Shown here: in pieces, positions 7,173-7,288 of the stretch
Layout: every line of letters begins with the position of its first letter
Position numbering within the stretch: position 1 is the stretch's first letter
From: an uncultured Bacilli bacterium
GTDB taxonomy: Bacteria > Bacillota_I > Bacilli_A > RF39 > UBA660
Assembly: GCA_947624535.1 (NCBI GenBank)
Contig: CANQKU010000175.1
Location: 1-7,288, forward strand
Direction: 5' to 3'
DNA: 7,288 bases
Made by a program: the position numbers and the translations under genes
The notes under the pieces: generated by a model
Database searches by the model: none
What the model saw: the letters and a program-made list of their open reading frames with translations, nothing else
Told to the model about the DNA's origin: nothing

Positions 7173-7202
7173 ATTATATCATGAAAAACATTATTAACAC
7201 AA
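7173..7202 (-). promoter_or_regulatory. Promoter of the LicD gene (extended -10)
   Basis: On the minus strand TTGTGT (7202-7197) is followed after 18 bases by a consensus TATAAT (7178-7173), preceded by TG at 7181-7180 to give an extended -10 TGATATAAT. Transcription would start near 7166, leaving a leader of about 60 bases before the LicD ATG. A second TATAAT lies at 7159-7154 but has no convincing -35. This is the best promoter in the window and may also serve the acyltransferase gene. Confidence 0.6.
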
Positions 7203-7211
7203 ATTATTTAG

Positions 7212-7238
7212 AAAAAAAAGAGAAAATAGTAACTCTTT
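7212..7238 (-). terminator. Candidate intrinsic terminator of the upstream gene
   Basis: The minus strand has AAAGAG (7238-7233), a 10-base loop, CTCTTT (7222-7217) and then five more T's to 7212, making a run of eight T's in all. The stem is short and AT-rich. The position, directly after a possible stop codon (TAA 7239-7237) and just before the LicD promoter, supports a terminator. An alternative, longer-range 10-base pairing with 7281-7272 also exists. Confidence 0.5.
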
Positions 7239-7287
7239 ATAAATTATTTAAATATCTCATAAAATTTTCTTTATTTTCTCTAGCAGT
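7237..7287 (-). CDS. Possible C-terminal end of an upstream gene
   Basis: From the right edge one minus-strand frame reads TARENKENFMRYLNNL and then stops at TAA (7239-7237), immediately before the terminator-like hairpin. Sixteen residues are too few to assign a family. The support is the open frame to the edge and the stop placed at the foot of the hairpin. A second frame (LLEKIKKIL) is also open for nine codons and cannot be excluded. Confidence 0.35.
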   Translation of the reverse strand, partial: TARENKENFMRYLNNL

Positions 7288-7288
7288 T

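Noticed and set aside
7201..7250. Direct repeat AAATTATTTA at 7201-7210 and 7241-7250
   Set aside because: Ten A/T-only bases are expected by chance in this composition; no further structure, mobile element end or array spacing supports it.
1..7288. CRISPR array, tRNA, rRNA, insertion sequence or phage genes
   Set aside because: No regular repeats, cloverleaf or rRNA-like conserved stretches, transposase motifs or terminal repeats were seen; the window is almost fully covered by surface-glycan genes.

Overview
This AT-rich window carries only minus-strand genes. They read from the right edge to the left and look like part of a cell-surface polysaccharide or cell-wall glycopolymer locus. Strong purine-rich Shine-Dalgarno sites (for example AGGAGG before the LicD gene), 4-base ATGA gene overlaps, short intrinsic terminators, low GC and TGA used as stop (TGG for Trp) suggest a low-GC Firmicutes-type bacterium, perhaps an anaerobe since the two nucleotidyltransferases are rich in cysteine. 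The species cannot be named from the sequence alone.

Layout in transcription order. At the right edge (about 7237-7287) there may be the last codons of an upstream gene, followed by a candidate terminator. Next comes a good extended -10 promoter driving a LicD-family phosphotransferase (6261-7103). A gap of about 95 bases holding a perfect AT-rich inverted repeat leads to a membrane acyltransferase of the acyltransferase-3 family (5039-6166), which ends in a clear intrinsic terminator (4994-5018). A tight five-gene unit then starts at 4952: a class II aldolase-fold enzyme, two tandem sugar-phosphate nucleotidyltransferase paralogues, a 702-residue fusion of a polytopic GT-C-like membrane glycosyltransferase with a uridine-kinase/phosphoribulokinase-like P-loop domain, and a GT2 glycosyltransferase cut by the left edge. 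Gaps within this unit are 14, -4, -4 and 6 bases, so the genes are very probably co-transcribed and partly translationally coupled. No stretch over 300 bases lacks a gene.

Working model (inference): the aldolase-like enzyme and the kinase domain make or modify an unusual small sugar or polyol phosphate, the nucleotidyltransferases activate it, the GT2 enzyme passes a sugar to a lipid carrier or polymer, and the GT-C membrane half uses a lipid-linked donor on the outer face. LicD and the acyltransferase would decorate the same polymer with a phospho-substituent and an acyl group. The most unusual element is the GT-C/kinase fusion. Its kinase domain keeps the P-loop and lid but appears to have lost several residues that define uridine kinases, so its substrate is probably not uridine.
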